Of a stretch of DNA of 64,000 nt, positions 40,291-50,029 are shown one piece after another; within the stretch, counting starts at the first letter, position 1, and every line of letters starts with the position of its first letter. Source of the DNA: Pseudomonadota bacterium. Its GTDB lineage: Bacteria; Desulfobacterota; Syntrophia; Syntrophales; UBA8958. A program made the translations under genes and the position numbers. The notes beneath the pieces are model-generated. The model had not been told where the DNA came from. It ran no database searches and saw only the letters and a list, made by a program, of their open reading frames with translations. The DNA lies in NCBI GenBank assembly GCA_030057915.1, contig JASGUC010000014.1, positions 1-64,000 on the forward strand. The letters are read 5' to 3'.

Positions 40291-41592
40291 ATGTCCGATA
40301 CGGTCATCAAAGCGGAAAATCTCGGGAAAAGATACACCATTGGCCACCAGCGCGGTCGCGGCGACCAGACGACCTTCCGGGAGGTTCTCGTCCAAAACGC
40401 CCGGAATCTTTGGAACAAGAGCAGGGATTTGGTTGCAGGGAGACCGGTGATTGTCGGTGACACCCTGGAGGAGGTCTGGGCGCTCAAGGACGTGAGCTTC
40501 GAGATCAAGCGGGGCGAGGCCGTGGGGATCATCGGCCGGAACGGCGCCGGGAAGAGCACCCTTTTAAAGATCCTAAGCCGCATCACGGAACCGACGGAGG
40601 GCCGCGTTACGATCCGCGGTCGCGTCGCCAGTCTTTTAGAGGTGGGCACCGGCTTCCACTCCGAGTTGACGGGGCGGGAAAACATCTATCTCAACGGGAC
40701 GATCCTCGGGATGACCCGGACGGAGATCAAGAAGAAATTTGATGAAATCGTGGCCTTCTCCGAGGTGGAGCGATACCTCGACACCCCGGTGAAACGCTAC
40801 TCCAGCGGCATGTATGTCCGCCTCGCCTTCGCCGTCGCTGCCCACCTGGAGCCGGAAATACTTGTCGTTGATGAGGTTCTGGCTGTGGGGGATGCTGAAT
40901 TTCAGAAGAAGTGCCTGGGGAAGATGGGCGATGTGACACAAGAAGGAAGAACGGTGCTGTTTGTAAGCCACAATATGGGGGCTGTCAGCACGTTATGTTC
41001 GTCGGCAATCCTCTTGAATTCCGGACGACTGACAAGACAAGGTACTACCCAGCAGGTCATCGACGAATATGAGAGACTCGAAGCGCTGGAAGTTAGATCT
41101 GAGTGGACCGCGCCTTATAACGATGATGCTGAAGCGGAAGCCCATTTGAAAAAAATTGAAATTCTTGACTGTTTTGACCAGAAAAGACACATTTTTAAGA
41201 GCAGTGAACCTATCTTCATCAAATTTACAATCGATATAGACAAGCCGAACAAAAATCTCAAAATCGGATTCGACTTAACACGAAATGGACTGATCCTGTT
41301 CCGATCCGAGCAGACGGATAGCTTGCCACCTGGATCACTCATCAAAAAGGGGACGAACATCCTGGTTTGCAGAATTCCTCCCGACATTCTTCGAGAAGGG
41401 GATTATTTCCTAAGACCGATGGTTTCCATACATATGGTACACTGGATACAAAACGATATTGCTCCAGCCGTGCTTTTCACGGTACGTTTTGACGCTAGTC
41501 GATCTTCTTACCACATGTCAATTACAGAAAGTAATCACCCAGGAATAATCTTTCCGCAATTAATATGGACAGTAGAATTAACAACATCTTGA
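40291..41592 (+). CDS. wzt: ABC polysaccharide export ATPase with glycan-binding C-terminal domain (Wzt-like)
   Basis: 433 residues. The ABC domain has Walker A GRNGAGKST (82-90), signature YSSGMYVRL, and Walker B ILVVDEVLAVGD. The C-terminal half (about 280-433) is a Wzt_C-type beta-sandwich that recognises the glycan end. Base composition changes inside the gene: up to about 40,900 it is GC-rich like its surroundings, afterwards visibly AT-rich, as are the next three genes. This suggests replacement of the glycan-binding domain together with the linked transferase genes. Confidence 0.92.
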   Translation: MSDTVIKAENLGKRYTIGHQRGRGDQTTFREVLVQNARNLWNKSRDLVAGRPVIVGDTLEEVWALKDVSFEIKRGEAVGIIGRNGAGKSTLLKILSRITEPTEGRVTIRGRVASLLEVGTGFHSELTGRENIYLNGTILGMTRTEIKKKFDEIVAFSEVERYLDTPVKRYSSGMYVRLAFAVAAHLEPEILVVDEVLAVGDAEFQKKCLGKMGDVTQEGRTVLFVSHNMGAVSTLCSSAILLNSGRLTRQGTTQQVIDEYERLEALEVRSEWTAPYNDDAEAEAHLKKIEILDCFDQKRHIFKSSEPIFIKFTIDIDKPNKNLKIGFDLTRNGLILFRSEQTDSLPPGSLIKKGTNILVCRIPPDILREGDYFLRPMVSIHMVHWIQNDIAPAVLFTVRFDASRSSYHMSITESNHPGIIFPQLIWTVELTTS

Positions 41593-41897
41593 ATTATTGC
41601 ATCCATTCGCTCACCCATCTTATCTATTACCGCCTCTAAAAGTTTATATCCGCACCACTTCAAGGGAAAATGCAGAAAAAAACGGCTCTTCCGTTTTTCA
41701 ATGCCAATATGCTCCCTCGTAAACCTCGGCAAGCCAACCACTCGCACGAAATCAACCAGTTGCGAACCCATGGCGGAAAAGGTCATGCTCTCATCCGTGG
41801 CTTCATAGGTGAAGCCCGATAGCTCTAATCGCTTGGCGAGCTTTTTATCATCCTTCTCCTGTTTTCGTTCTTTCGCTCTCCTGACCTGGCGGCTTTT
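41535..41897 (-). pseudogene. Unrecognised open frame, possibly a remnant
   Basis: An open frame of 120 codons on the minus strand; the first ATG is only at 41786, leaving 83 residues. It reads RLELSGFTYEATDES, then MTFSAMGSQLVDFVRVVGL and ends beyond the convergent wzt stop. The residues look protein-like, but I recognise no domain; it could be a transposase or other gene fragment left at the edge of the AT-rich island. The rest of 41593-42061 shows no gene. Confidence 0.3.
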
Positions 41898-42061
41898 TCA
41901 CAGCAACGAACTCCTCTCGGTAGAATATGGATTTGTATTAAGTACTTATACACTCTAAGCAACCCGTTACCAACAAAATGTTTTCAATTATTTAATATTA
42001 TCTACCGCTTTCCTCGGTCAAGAGGGATTAAGGATTAATTATTACGGAAGCTTTGAAACTA

Positions 42062-42889
42062 ATGCCGGTCATGAATCTCAAAATTCTTTTCAAAAAAATA
42101 TTAGAACACTATGGATTCGTGTTAAAGAAATATAATTCATACGACCCCGCATTGAGATGCAATTTAAAAAGTTCACTTACAATTGCCCGCAAAATCGGCT
42201 TTAAACCAGCAACGATAATTGATGTCGGGGCGGCGCGTGGCTGCTGGTCGGAGGAGATTTTTGACGTTTGGCCCTCGGCTCGATATATTCTCATTGATCC
42301 CCTCGAAGAAAATGAAAGTAGCCTCAGGTTCGTCTGTGGAAAAATCAAAAATTCTAATTATATAATTGCTGCGCTTACGGATTTGTCCGGGAAAATACAA
42401 ATCAATGTACACCCCGATCTGGAAGGTTCATCAATATTCCTGGAGCGGGAAGATAATATCAACGGCATTCCAAGGACAATTGAATCTTTAACGTTAGATG
42501 ATCTGTTATTACGAATGCCTCATGAAAAACCGATTCTTTTAAAGGCTGATGTACAAGGTTCCGAAATGAAAGTTTTACAGGGAGCAGTTGCATCAATGCC
42601 TAAAATAGAAATGATTATACTTGAGGTACTTTTTTTCGACATCTACCAGGGTAAGGCCCCGCAGTTTTCGGATGTAATAGGTTATCTCAACACGAAAGGC
42701 TTCGTTCCATGGGATATCTTCGGCATGGGTTACCGAATGCTCGATGAAGCACTTTGTCAAGCTGATATTGTTTTTGTTCAAGAAAATAGCATCTTTCGCA
42801 AGCTCCATCAATTTGCGTCTTTAGAACAGAGAATTCAGCAATTGTCAGACATTCAAAAAAATAATCCTCAACGCTTTAAACAATCATGA
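42062..42889 (+). CDS. FkbM-family methyltransferase
   Basis: 275 residues from ATG 42062 (a TTG three codons earlier and ATG 42071 are alternatives). Motif I is IIDVGAARGCWS, and LLKADVQGSEMKVLQGA is the FkbM signature; DIYQGKAPQF follows. Such enzymes O-methylate sugars of surface glycans, sometimes capping the chain. It is in the AT-rich island and overlaps the next gene by four bases. Confidence 0.87.
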   Translation: MPVMNLKILFKKILEHYGFVLKKYNSYDPALRCNLKSSLTIARKIGFKPATIIDVGAARGCWSEEIFDVWPSARYILIDPLEENESSLRFVCGKIKNSNYIIAALTDLSGKIQINVHPDLEGSSIFLEREDNINGIPRTIESLTLDDLLLRMPHEKPILLKADVQGSEMKVLQGAVASMPKIEMIILEVLFFDIYQGKAPQFSDVIGYLNTKGFVPWDIFGMGYRMLDEALCQADIVFVQENSIFRKLHQFASLEQRIQQLSDIQKNNPQRFKQS

Positions 42890-43740
42890 TGCACGAAGCA
42901 AAAATAAGTATCGTTACTCCTTCTTACAATCAATCAGAATTGCTCGAAAATACGATCCGATCCGTCATAGACCCATATTATGAAGGATTAGAATATGTAA
43001 TCATCGATGGAGGATCAAACGATGGAAGTCTTGATATTATTAAAAAATATTCCAAATACATCCATTTCTGGATTAGTGAGCCTGATAACGGACACGCAGA
43101 TGCGCTTAACAAGGGCTTTGCTCAGACTAACGCGGAGATCATGGGATGGATCAACAGCTCGGATATATACTATCCGTGGACATTAAAGACGGTAGTTAAG
43201 ATTTTTACCGATCTTCCTGAAGTTCAGTGGATTTCGGGTATCCCGACGATCATATCCCATGAAGGTCTGCCGGTTAAAATCAGACCGGATTTTCGAAATA
43301 AATATGATTTCCTTTCCGGCTACTATAATTGGCTTCAACAGGAATCCGTATTTTGGCGAAGACGTTTATGGGACAGCGCGGGCGGTAAACTCGACACAGA
43401 ACTTAAGTTGGCATGTGATTTTGAATTGTGGTTGAGATTCTTTAAAGAATCTCCTTTATCATATGTAAATACGATCCTTGCAGGATTTAGAATCCATGAA
43501 AATCAGCGTGGCAGCGTTGCCAGTAATATTTACCATATGGAAGCCAAGCAAGCATTTAAGGCGTTTCGAGATAGCTTTTGCTATCATGAACTTTTTCGTG
43601 CATTTCTGATTAGATTAACGAACAACCGACGAGGACGACTGCTTCGTGAGCTGTTGAAGTCATTAGGTTGTTTAAATTGGTACTCACACCCGCAGATCAC
43701 CTATAATACCGACAAACAAAGGTGGGAACAATTTTTATAG
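42886..43740 (+). CDS. Family 2 glycosyltransferase
   Basis: 284 residues of GT-A fold. ISIVTPSYNQSELLENTIRSV (8-28) and EYVIIDGGSNDGS are the nucleotide-sugar region; the DXD position reads NSSD (INSSDIYYPW), seen in this subgroup. QQESVFWRRRLWDSAGGKLDTELKLACDFELWLRF is the acceptor side. The donor sugar is unknown. Start overlaps the FkbM stop (ATGA). AT-rich codon use unlike the flanking genes. Confidence 0.9.
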   Translation: MMHEAKISIVTPSYNQSELLENTIRSVIDPYYEGLEYVIIDGGSNDGSLDIIKKYSKYIHFWISEPDNGHADALNKGFAQTNAEIMGWINSSDIYYPWTLKTVVKIFTDLPEVQWISGIPTIISHEGLPVKIRPDFRNKYDFLSGYYNWLQQESVFWRRRLWDSAGGKLDTELKLACDFELWLRFFKESPLSYVNTILAGFRIHENQRGSVASNIYHMEAKQAFKAFRDSFCYHELFRAFLIRLTNNRRGRLLRELLKSLGCLNWYSHPQITYNTDKQRWEQFL

Positions 43741-43795
43741 AAACATAATAATTAATACACCTTCCACCTTCCTCGCCCATAGCAGTCCACATTGT

Positions 43796-44821
43796 ATGTC
43801 ATCTTATCCAGCGGAAAAGATATTCATTGTAACCATTCGTTATAAACGCGGGCAACATACAGATGTCTATGTTGACTTCGAAGAGGATATACTTAAACAT
43901 ACCGGGTGGAAATTTATTAAGGCTTCCAACAATATCATCGAACGAATATTTGAGAAATTCTTTCTTCCTTACCTTGGTTTTCGCACCTTTTTTTTCAATT
44001 TACCGGCATTGAATCGTAATCGCATCTTATTTTCCACTTTATCCGGAATTGAATATACAAAAATCATTCAGCATTATATATTTCAAACGAAGCTGAAGGT
44101 TATATATCAATTTGATACCTGGACACATGATAATGCGATTAATGAAAATGCCTTCCGATCTTTTCGCATCAACGTAGCATTTATCTCCATACGTAAGGCC
44201 GCTGACTATTTTAACTCGCTTGGGATTCCAGAATTTGAGGCTCATTGGGTTCCGGAGGCCGTATCCATAGGCAAATATCTTCATGTCGATTTCACGAAAA
44301 GAGACATTGACTTACTGCAATTTGGCAGACGCTGGGATTGGTTGCATGATAACCTTGCACCGTATTGCAGATCAAACGCCATCAATTATCAATATCCGGA
44401 AGATGATGATATTTCAAAACGGCAATTTTTGACCCGCAATGACTTAATATGCGCCCTTTCACGAACAAAGATTGCCGTTTGTGTTCCGAAAACAATAACA
44501 CATCCGAAAATTTATGATTTAGATACCATCACCAGCCGTTATTTCGAGTGTATGGCCTCAAAGTGTCTCATACTCGGGCATGCTCCGGATGATCTTGTTT
44601 CATTATTCGGATACAATCCCGTTATCGAAATTGATAAGTTTAACACAACAAATCAATTAAAATACCTCCTTGATCATTATTATGAATTCATCCCCTTGAT
44701 CGAAAAAAACTATCAGCATGTGAAGGATAATCATCAATGGTCAAATCGAATTGCGGATATGCAAAAGATTATCTCTCGGAGGTTGATGAGTTTTGGAAAC
44801 AATTTGCAATCAACCGTATAA
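43796..44821 (+). CDS. Glycosyltransferase, GT1-like (Glyco_trans_1_2 type)
   Basis: 341 residues. The C-terminal half has the pattern of GT-B transferases related to CgeB/Glyco_trans_1_2: DLLQFGRRWDWLH, then TSRYFECMASKCLILGHAPDD. N-terminal motifs are weak. Last gene of the AT-rich island, 55 bp after the GT2 gene, followed by 324 bp of noncoding DNA. Confidence 0.75.
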   Translation: MSSYPAEKIFIVTIRYKRGQHTDVYVDFEEDILKHTGWKFIKASNNIIERIFEKFFLPYLGFRTFFFNLPALNRNRILFSTLSGIEYTKIIQHYIFQTKLKVIYQFDTWTHDNAINENAFRSFRINVAFISIRKAADYFNSLGIPEFEAHWVPEAVSIGKYLHVDFTKRDIDLLQFGRRWDWLHDNLAPYCRSNAINYQYPEDDDISKRQFLTRNDLICALSRTKIAVCVPKTITHPKIYDLDTITSRYFECMASKCLILGHAPDDLVSLFGYNPVIEIDKFNTTNQLKYLLDHYYEFIPLIEKNYQHVKDNHQWSNRIADMQKIISRRLMSFGNNLQSTV

Positions 44822-45145
44822 TTTAGGAAATTTTGAATTGGCCGTTTAACCAGGATTAAAAGAATGTCCTGGCTGGACGGTTGTTCGCTTCTTAAAATGG
44901 CACGCGGTTTGCAGTCGGCTCCTGGAAGCCCACGGCGAGGGACCATACACTCATCTCTCACACCGCTTGCGGCGGCGCACCTATGCCGGCGCGCCGGCAT
45001 AGGTAAAGTATTTGAAATTATAGGTGGAATCAACGACGGTCAAAAAGTTTTCATCTAAAATTTTCTGCCGCCATCGGGAGGCCTTCATCCTTCATTCACG
45101 CCTGTCACAGGCAATCAGTTGCGAATATTTTCATAAAAACAGCCC
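44822..45145. other. Intergenic boundary of the AT-rich island
   Basis: 324 bp without a gene, returning from AT-rich to GC-rich sequence. It contains a perfect 26-bp palindrome (44979-45004) and a small inverted repeat GCCTG-TCA-CAGGC (45100-45112). Short open frames here are not convincing. Confidence 0.5.
44979..45004. repeat. Perfect 26-bp palindrome
   Basis: ACCTATGCCGGCG joined directly to its reverse complement, no spacer. It contains the nested sites GCCGGC and GGCGCGCC. A T-run is absent. It could be a protein-binding site or a recombination scar at the island edge. Confidence 0.9.
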
Positions 45146-46168
45146 ATGAGAATCTTGTTGAGCGGATACCACAACCCCCACTATCCGACGATAACTGAAT
45201 ATATGGAACGGGCGGTGGTCGCCCTGGGGCATGAACTCGTCATCTTCGACGACCGGCGGCATATCGTCCCCGGGCGGATCAGAAGACGCTTCCCGTGGCT
45301 TCAAAGAATCGACCTGGCCCACATCAACAAGACACTGATCGATCTGGCCGCCCGATCAAAGCCCGATATTGCCGTCATTACCGGAGGTCACCGCATATCT
45401 CCGCAAAGTGTCGATACATTGAAAAGAGGGGGGATGAAGACGGTTCTTTGGACCATCGACGCTCCCCGGACTTTCCAACCCCTGCTCCGGGCCGCCCCTC
45501 ACTACGATCACATCTTTTGCCAAGGCACGGAGGCCCTGGAGTTATTCAATCAGGCGGACATTCACAACGCCCGCTGGCTGCCTATGGCCTGCGATCCCGA
45601 ATTGCACCGCCCAACGCCGCTTTCCCCGGCGGATCGAAGCCTTTACGAAAGCGATATCGTTTTTGTCGGTTCCCACTATCCGGAACGGGCGGAACTATTC
45701 ACACCCTTGGCGGCCCTGCCCTCGCGGAGCTTTTCTATCTGGGGTCCCGGGTGGGAGGTCCTGCCCGCTTCATCGCCGCTTAAAAACCATATAAAGGGCG
45801 CCCATACCCGTCCCGAGGAGTGGCTGAAAATCTACAGCGCCGCCCGGATTGTCCTCTCCAGCCATTACCGTGATCCTTTGGAGAGATTCCCCGTTTATCA
45901 GGCGAGCCCCCGGGTATTCGAGATCCTGGCCTGTGGGGCCTTTCAGCTCTGCGATGATCAGCGCGATATGTTTGCCCTTTTCCAAGACGCGCACGATCTC
46001 GTCATATTTACTAATGCGGAAGACATGGTTGCCAAGGTGAAATATTACCTCGAACATCCAGAAGAACGGAATGCGATCGCGGCGCAGGGCCGCAAGACGG
46101 TGCTTTCCCGTCATACCTATCAGGATCGGATCAAGGAATTGCTGACAAAGATCGGCCATGACAATTGA
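45146..46168 (+). CDS. Glycosyltransferase, CgeB-like
   Basis: 340 residues of GT-B fold. The N-terminal MRILLSGYHNPHYPTITEYMERA and the C-terminal block YQASPRVFEILACGAFQLCDDQRDMFALFQD are typical of CgeB/YkvP-like transferases with a Glyco_trans_1_2 domain. GC-rich again, so outside the AT-rich island. It overlaps the next transferase by 11 bp. Confidence 0.85.
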   Translation: MRILLSGYHNPHYPTITEYMERAVVALGHELVIFDDRRHIVPGRIRRRFPWLQRIDLAHINKTLIDLAARSKPDIAVITGGHRISPQSVDTLKRGGMKTVLWTIDAPRTFQPLLRAAPHYDHIFCQGTEALELFNQADIHNARWLPMACDPELHRPTPLSPADRSLYESDIVFVGSHYPERAELFTPLAALPSRSFSIWGPGWEVLPASSPLKNHIKGAHTRPEEWLKIYSAARIVLSSHYRDPLERFPVYQASPRVFEILACGAFQLCDDQRDMFALFQDAHDLVIFTNAEDMVAKVKYYLEHPEERNAIAAQGRKTVLSRHTYQDRIKELLTKIGHDN

Positions 46169-47324
46169 GACGTGCAAAGCCGGCCCACCGATGACCGTTC
46201 TTCATACCGTGGAAGATCTCAAGATCGGCGGCATGGAACGGGTGATCGCTTCGATCATTATCGGGCTCGATCCGGTACGCTATGCCTCCCGGGTCCTTTG
46301 CGTGACCCGGGGCGGAGCGGTGGCCGATGAACTGAGCCGGAGGGGAGTTCCCGTCACCGTTCTGGGGCTCGATAACTATCACCGCCCCGGTCAGTTGTTT
46401 TCCCTGTACCGCTGGCTCCGAAAGAATCCTTGCCACATCCTTCATGCCCACGGCTATTTTGCCGGAGCTTTCACGAGGCTCGTCGGTCTCCGGGCAGGGA
46501 TTCCCCATTTTGTCACCCACGTCCACAGCGCCTACATCGACTACAAAATGAGGCATCGGTGCATGGAAAAGCTCCTTTCGCTCCACACCGACCGGATCAT
46601 CTGCGTCTCACGCTCGGTGCAGGACTGGGTCGTGGATGCCGTGGGGATCGACAGAGGAAAGACCGTCGTCGTTTACAATGGCCCCGGCTTTGATCCCGAG
46701 GGCCGACCCGATGAATCCGTTTCCTTGACGCGGCGGCGTGCGCACGGCATTCCGGATGGAGACACGGTCTTCACGGTTGTCGCCTCCCTCACCCCCAACA
46801 AGGGCCACCATGTCCTGTTGGAATCGTTTAGTGGCCTGCTGGCAGTATATCCCGGTGCAACGCTTCTGGTGATCGGCGACGGGCCTCTACGTTCGGAACT
46901 CGAGGCCCGGGCGCGACTACTGGCCATCGACCGAAAAGTCATCTTTACAGGTCTGCAAAACGACGTCGAGGCATGGCTGGGGATATCGGACGTATGCCTC
47001 CTGCCTTCACAATTCAGAGAAGGGCTTGGTTTGGCGCTGATCGAGGCGATGGCGGCAGGCCTTCCCGTCATCGGGACACGGATCGGAGGCATTCCCGAGG
47101 TGATCACGGACAATGAAAACGGTCTCCTCGTCCCGCCCGGAAACACCGAAGCGCTGACCCACGCCATGATGCGGATGGCACGGGACCGGGATTCAAGAAT
47201 CCGCATGGGGAGAAGGGGTAGAGAGATCTATGAGGAGAAGTTCTCTCTATCCGGGATGATCCGAAATATTGAAGCCATTTATGAAGGTTTGCAGGAAATA
47301 AGCGACCGTGTCGTCAGATCCTAA
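46158..47324 (+). CDS. Family 4 glycosyltransferase
   Basis: 388 residues of GT-B fold. LHTVEDLKIGGMERVIASI is the N-terminal signature and FREGLGLALIEAMAAGLPVIGTRIGGIPEVI the nucleotide-sugar EX7E region. Donor unknown. It overlaps the genes on both sides (11 and 17 bp), so the three transferases are a translational unit. Confidence 0.9.
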   Translation: MTIETCKAGPPMTVLHTVEDLKIGGMERVIASIIIGLDPVRYASRVLCVTRGGAVADELSRRGVPVTVLGLDNYHRPGQLFSLYRWLRKNPCHILHAHGYFAGAFTRLVGLRAGIPHFVTHVHSAYIDYKMRHRCMEKLLSLHTDRIICVSRSVQDWVVDAVGIDRGKTVVVYNGPGFDPEGRPDESVSLTRRRAHGIPDGDTVFTVVASLTPNKGHHVLLESFSGLLAVYPGATLLVIGDGPLRSELEARARLLAIDRKVIFTGLQNDVEAWLGISDVCLLPSQFREGLGLALIEAMAAGLPVIGTRIGGIPEVITDNENGLLVPPGNTEALTHAMMRMARDRDSRIRMGRRGREIYEEKFSLSGMIRNIEAIYEGLQEISDRVVRS

Positions 47325-48510
47325 AAACATCCTCTTCTTCTCGAGCTTCGGCAACCTCCGCTGGGGAGGACAGAGAAGCCTCTACCATCTGGTCACCCGC
47401 CTGGATCGGGGGGATCGATACCGGCCGATTGTATTGCTGCCGACGGACGAAGATCTCGCGGATGCGTTGCGGGCACGGGGTGTGGAGGTCGTGATCCATG
47501 AGCTGCCCCCGCTCCGATTGATAAATCACTGGGCATTCCTGTCGTCTGTCCGCTATCTGTCGAGGCTGGTGGCCACACGCAACATCTCTCTGATGCACAC
47601 AGACGGTCCCCGGAACACGCTTTATGCGGGTTTCGTTGCTCGAAAATCGACGGCCGCGCCGCCTGCCGGCCCTGGCTTCACCGGGAATCCCCCCTCCGAA
47701 AACAGCATTTGCCGCCGGAAGTCCATTCCCGTGGTTTTCCACGTGCGCGCCTCCGACCGGGACCGCTATGATCGGATCATTTACGGCTGCGCGACCCGGA
47801 TCATTCTGGTTGCCGAGTCACTGCGGAGCCGTTTCGATTGGGTCAGGGACGACAGCAAGTTCAGAACGATCTATAACGGCGTGGATCTGGAGCAGTTCGA
47901 TGCGGAGGCTTCCGCGCCTCCCACCATCGAAGCCCGCCTCCTTTCAGACAAAGAGGTAATGATTGTCTGCACCGGCCGGGTGGAACCTCAGAAGGGACAG
48001 CATGATCTCGTCGAGGCCTGCGCAAGCCTGAAGGCCGCAGGGGTTGCTTTTCGCCTGCTGCTGGCGGGAGAGACAACGGATAAAGCCTATCTGGAAAAAT
48101 GCAGATGCAGGGCTCAGGAGCTGCAGATTGACGACCAGGTCGCTTTTGTCGGCCACATCGACAACATGCCCGGCTTGCTGAGGAGTGCGGACATATTTGT
48201 GCTGCCGTCTCACGGCGAGGCCTTTTCCCGGGCCATCCTCGAGGCCATGGCCGCGGGCAAGCCTGTGGTGGCCACCGATGTGGGCGGCGCTCGGGAGGCA
48301 ATCGAGGAGGGCGTATGCGGCTTCCTCGTACCTCCGGGGGATACGGCGGCGCTGGGAGATCGGCTCCTCTTGCTGGCCAAGAACGTATCGATGCGGCAAC
48401 GGTTCGGCGCGGCGGCAAGACGGCGCTTGGAGGAGCGCTTCACGATCGAGCTGAACATCCTGGAAACGGAGAAGCTGTATGCGGAACTCCTGGAGGGCAC
48501 CCCGTCATGA
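47308..48510 (+). CDS. Family 4 glycosyltransferase
   Basis: 400 residues; start GTG 47308. The nucleotide-sugar region is SHGEAFSRAILEAMAAGKPVVATDVGGAREAI. An insertion of about 20 residues around 115-130 (TAAPPAGPGFTGNPPSENSI) looks like an added loop and is Pro/Gly-rich. It overlaps the preceding transferase by 17 bp and is followed, with ATGA overlap, by a truncated gene. Confidence 0.88.
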   Translation: MSSDPKNILFFSSFGNLRWGGQRSLYHLVTRLDRGDRYRPIVLLPTDEDLADALRARGVEVVIHELPPLRLINHWAFLSSVRYLSRLVATRNISLMHTDGPRNTLYAGFVARKSTAAPPAGPGFTGNPPSENSICRRKSIPVVFHVRASDRDRYDRIIYGCATRIILVAESLRSRFDWVRDDSKFRTIYNGVDLEQFDAEASAPPTIEARLLSDKEVMIVCTGRVEPQKGQHDLVEACASLKAAGVAFRLLLAGETTDKAYLEKCRCRAQELQIDDQVAFVGHIDNMPGLLRSADIFVLPSHGEAFSRAILEAMAAGKPVVATDVGGAREAIEEGVCGFLVPPGDTAALGDRLLLLAKNVSMRQRFGAAARRRLEERFTIELNILETEKLYAELLEGTPS

Positions 48511-48605
48511 AGGATGGGAAGGTCGTGTGCAACCTCTGCGGTAGGGACCGCTTCAGCGTTCTCGAGGAGGCTGAAAAGCCGATTTATGTCCTGAAGTGTG
48601 TGTAA
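48507..48605 (+). pseudogene. Truncated methyltransferase-like gene start, cut by a repeat
   Basis: 32 codons beginning MKDGKVVCNLCGRDRFSVLE and ending VLKCV-stop. The CxxC zinc-ribbon start and the following block match the N-terminus of class I methyltransferases common in glycan loci (usually 270-300 residues, continuing NCG after LKC). The stop is two bases before a GAGACC-family element, so the rest of the gene appears lost by insertion or deletion at the element. The start overlaps the previous stop by ATGA. Confidence 0.6.
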
Positions 48606-48606
48606 T

Positions 48607-48727
48607 GAGAGCTTTGAATAACCGCCATTTTTGTCATTTCGACCCAAGGGAGAAATCTTTAACAAACTGCCATGATTAGGATTTCTCGTCGCTCGCGCTC
48701 CCCGAAATGACATTTTTCAAAGGTCCC
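48607..48727. repeat. GAGACC-family element, core type 2, full length
   Basis: 121 bp from GAGAGCTTTGAATAACCGCC to TTTTTCAAAGGTCCC. It matches, in inverted orientation, the copy at 52623-52743 along its whole length, including AACAAACTGCCATGATTAGG. Confidence 0.93.
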
Positions 48728-48871
48728 GGGACATGGACGGGCGAAGAGGACAATTAGCGTAATTTTTCGCATTAAAAAATCGGTTCACTCGACGAAAAGA
48801 CAAGCCCAAAGGCATGTCCGCCGAACCAATTCAATGCGCCTTATGAATGCGTCCATGATGTTTGATGGACT

Positions 48872-50029
48872 TTGAATCAAAACCCTCGTCCTTTTTCCTC
48901 CGTGCCACTGCGACCCGTTATAAAAAAGACCTATCTTCGCTTCCGCGCCCCGGCATTGCGCCTTCTTTCCCCGCTTTTGCGGCGCGCTTCGCAAGGCGCC
49001 AAGCCCCATCTTGGCGGCATAAAAAGGATTCTTTTTGTCCGCATCGATCGCATCGGCGACATGGTCCTCTCCACGCCGGCCTTCCGCGCAATCAAGAAGC
49101 ACCTGCCCGCCGCCCGGCTGACCGTCCTTGCCGGCCCCGCCAATGCGGCGATCATCCTCAACAATCCGCACGTGGACGAGATTATCGTTTATGACCGGAA
49201 CAGGTCTCTGCTCTCCAAGCGGCGGTTTGTCAATGCCTCGCTGCGAGATGCCCGTTGGGACGTCGCCATCGATGGATTGGCGGACTACTCCCTCGAATCG
49301 CCGTTGCTGTGCCTCCTTAGCAAGGCGCCTTGCCGGATCGGCTATCCCGAGGCGGGCCGGGATGTTTTCTTCAATGTCCCCATGAATCCACCGGCAAAGG
49401 TTCACATGGCGCAACTGATGATCGATCTGCTTTCCCCCCTTGGCATCGGCGAGGACGGGCATCTCACTCCAGAGGCGTTTCTTGCCGACCAGGAAAAGCA
49501 TTGGGCGGAAGCATGGCTGAGTGGGAATTCGATCCATAAAAAGGACATCATCGCCATCCACCCTGGCGCCTATTACGAAACACAGAAATGGCCGCGTTCA
49601 CATTACCGGGATCTCGTGCGGCGCTTGATTGCGTTGCGGGATGTCCCGGTAATCGTTTTCGGTGGCCAGGACGACCAGGACGCCGTCGCGGAGATAATCT
49701 CCGGCGTGAACAGCGAGAAGGTGAGCACATTTGTCGGTGATAACTTGAGGCAATTCATGGCCCTCCTGTCTTATTGCCGACTGCTGATTTGCAACAACTC
49801 CGGTCCCCTGCATCTGGCCTCCGCCCTTGGCATTCCTACAATTTCATTCATGGGCCCCACCGATAAAATACGCTGGCACCCCCTTGGCGAACATAATTTC
49901 GTCTTCAGAATGGATCACCTTGATTGCATCGGCTGCGAGTCCGCCTTCTGCCACATACAATCCCATCTCTGCATGAACGGCATTTCCGCGGAGAGTGTTT
50001 ACGAAAAAATCTCAAATGATTTTCTATGA
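48872..50029 (+). CDS. Family 9 glycosyltransferase (heptosyltransferase-like)
   Basis: 385 residues from TTG 48872; GTG 48902 is another option, neither with a good ribosome binding site. ILFVRIDRIGDMVLSTPAFRAIK is the ADP-heptose transferase N-terminus, and CNNSGPLHLASALGIPTISFMGPTD the sugar-nucleotide site. Full length. Possibly adds heptose or another sugar to LPS or capsule core. It is in the segment bounded by two inverted repeats. Confidence 0.87.
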   Translation: MNQNPRPFSSVPLRPVIKKTYLRFRAPALRLLSPLLRRASQGAKPHLGGIKRILFVRIDRIGDMVLSTPAFRAIKKHLPAARLTVLAGPANAAIILNNPHVDEIIVYDRNRSLLSKRRFVNASLRDARWDVAIDGLADYSLESPLLCLLSKAPCRIGYPEAGRDVFFNVPMNPPAKVHMAQLMIDLLSPLGIGEDGHLTPEAFLADQEKHWAEAWLSGNSIHKKDIIAIHPGAYYETQKWPRSHYRDLVRRLIALRDVPVIVFGGQDDQDAVAEIISGVNSEKVSTFVGDNLRQFMALLSYCRLLICNNSGPLHLASALGIPTISFMGPTDKIRWHPLGEHNFVFRMDHLDCIGCESAFCHIQSHLCMNGISAESVYEKISNDFL

